This document shows positions 36,716 through 37,469 of a stretch of 37,469 bases of DNA, in pieces (position 1 is the first letter of the stretch; every line of letters starts with the position of its first letter). A program made the translations under genes and the position numbers. The stretch comes from a virus, in the IMG/VR virus record IMGVR_UViG_3300030109_000980, positions 1-37,469 of that record; one strand, 5' to 3'. Under the pieces are notes generated by a model that made no database searches, was not told the origin of the DNA, and saw only the letters and a list, made by a program, of their open reading frames with translations.

Positions 36716-37144
36716 ATGAAAAAATTTTGCGAAAAAATTTTTTACGATTATACTTTTGAGATGGGTTTTAAACTTAGCTTGATTCTCGGAGTCCTATTGG
36801 CGGCATCGTTGGCGGGTTCGTGGTTCTTATTAGACCAGATATCCACGCTCAAAGGTAATCAGATAATCCTGGAAACAAAAATATCCGAGCAAAACGAATC
36901 CATCAAACAATACCTAGCTAAACAAGAACAACTGTCCGCGAGTCTTGGTACGTTAGAAGCCGAAAAACAAAACGCACTTCGTGAAGTAAACAAATTAAGA
37001 AACACATTTGCTAAGCACGATCTGGATAACCTTGCACTAAACAAACCTAAACTTGTTGAGAAGATGGTAAACCGTGGTACTAAACGAGTTATAGATAATC
37101 TTGTAGAGTTGACCACGGTCAGTGAGGAGGAGCCGAGTGGATGA
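36716..37144 (+). CDS. Candidate inner-membrane spanin (Rz-like)
   Basis: This 142-residue protein has one transmembrane helix at about residues 18-40 (FKLSLILGVLLAASLAGSWF), then a long periplasmic coiled coil (LETKISEQNESIKQYLAKQE, LEAEKQNALREVNKLRN), and a compact end KHDLDNLALNKPKLVEKMVN that recurs in related marine phage proteins. N-in membrane helix plus coiled coil followed by an overlapping lipoprotein gene is the arrangement of two-component spanins, which join inner and outer membrane at lysis. No ribosome-binding site is evident before the ATG; an ATG at residue 16 also lacks one. The next gene starts in its stop codon (ATGA). Confidence 0.65.
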   Translation: MKKFCEKIFYDYTFEMGFKLSLILGVLLAASLAGSWFLLDQISTLKGNQIILETKISEQNESIKQYLAKQEQLSASLGTLEAEKQNALREVNKLRNTFAKHDLDNLALNKPKLVEKMVNRGTKRVIDNLVELTTVSEEEPSG

Positions 37145-37469
37145 AGAAGGACCAATTGAAAAAATTTAGTATTATTGCGTTGTTCGCGGTCAGCGGTTGT
37201 TCGTTATTACCTACAGCTAAACCGATAGATGTGAATACGATCGCATTACAAGCACCGATGTACCACCCACCGTTACCTATGGAAATCCAAGCGACCGAGG
37301 TAACATTTGAAGTGTTAACTCCAGAAATCATGGAAGAATACCTACAACTCGTTAAAGACGGTAAAGCTCCTGCGGTTGCATACTATGCGTTAACTACACA
37401 ACAATACGAAAACCTTTCGATGAATATGGCAGAGATCACACGCTACACAAAAAACATTTTAGCGATTGT
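37141..37469 (+). CDS. Candidate outer-membrane lipoprotein (spanin partner), 3' end missing
   Basis: The frame is open to the window edge; 109 codons are visible. The N-terminus KKDQLKKFSIIALFAVSGCS has a basic start, a hydrophobic core and lipobox VSGC, so Cys20 should be lipidated. The mature part is Pro-rich (MYHPPLPMEIQATEVTFEVL) and continues with YYALTTQQYENLSMNMAEIT, a pattern found in phage proteins next to Rz-like genes. AGGAGG stands just before the ATG inside the upstream gene. Together they form the probable spanin pair; the missing end prevents a length check. Confidence 0.68.
   Translation, partial: MKKDQLKKFSIIALFAVSGCSLLPTAKPIDVNTIALQAPMYHPPLPMEIQATEVTFEVLTPEIMEEYLQLVKDGKAPAVAYYALTTQQYENLSMNMAEITRYTKNILAI

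Overview
The window is part of the genome of a tailed, AT-rich, lytic-looking double-stranded DNA phage, most probably a marine phage of the podovirus type infecting an unidentified bacterium. The evidence is a dense, almost one-directional gene layout with 1-4 base stop/start overlaps, a block of glycine/glutamine-rich virion proteins of the kind common in marine phages, a phage replication set (family A DNA polymerase, archaeo-eukaryotic type primase, two helicases), a small terminase subunit, and many small phage ORFans. No integrase, transposase, tRNA, rRNA or CRISPR array was seen. Both ends are cut inside genes. Large terminase, portal, capsid, RNA polymerase and lysin are not in the window.

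Layout. (1) 1-11150, plus strand: virion proteins, starting with a truncated Glu-rich protein, then a membrane/coiled-coil protein, small ORFs, and five long structural proteins, including a 1096-residue candidate internal/ejection protein. (2) 11147-12589, minus strand: a lone SNF2-family helicase that converges on the virion block. (3) 12590-12902: a repeat-rich control region. (4) 12903-25827, plus: replication and DNA metabolism (possible ssDNA-binding protein, primase, AlkB-like oxygenase, UvrD-like helicase, methyltransferase, thymine-hypermodification-type protein, thymidylate synthase homologue, family A polymerase, VRR-NUC-type nuclease). (5) 25910-34463, plus: a DUF932 protein, then about 27 mostly tiny proteins, including MazG and a lipoprotein, grouped into short transcription units. 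(6) 34464-34788: a second control region that is an inverted, diverged copy of the one at 12.65 kb. (7) 34789-37469: small terminase subunit, two small regulator-like genes, a repeat- and pyrimidine-rich stretch, and a candidate spanin pair.

The most unusual content is regulatory. At least twelve copies of a promoter-like element (GCTTTACTTTCG, then about 16-18 bases, then TATACT/TATAAT) stand before short transcription units. Most are followed by a stem-loop near the predicted transcript start and a near-consensus AAAGAAAGGAGAAA ribosome-binding site. Two leaders (28.9-29.2 kb and 33.3-33.4 kb) are long and can fold into nested helices. A 24-base perfect inverted repeat, with further colinear matches and many CTAATAGA sites, flanks the 22-kb early region and lies just upstream of the two outward-reading genes (SNF2 helicase and small terminase).

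The second theme is DNA modification. A thymidylate synthase/hydroxymethylase homologue, a protein of the 5-hydroxymethyl-dU kinase-helical/aGPT-pyrophosphorylase type and a methyltransferase are adjacent and translationally coupled, with a possible Nmad1/DUF1599-like protein next to them. This suggests that thymines in the phage DNA are hypermodified. All functional calls come from reading motifs in the sequence; no database search was possible.
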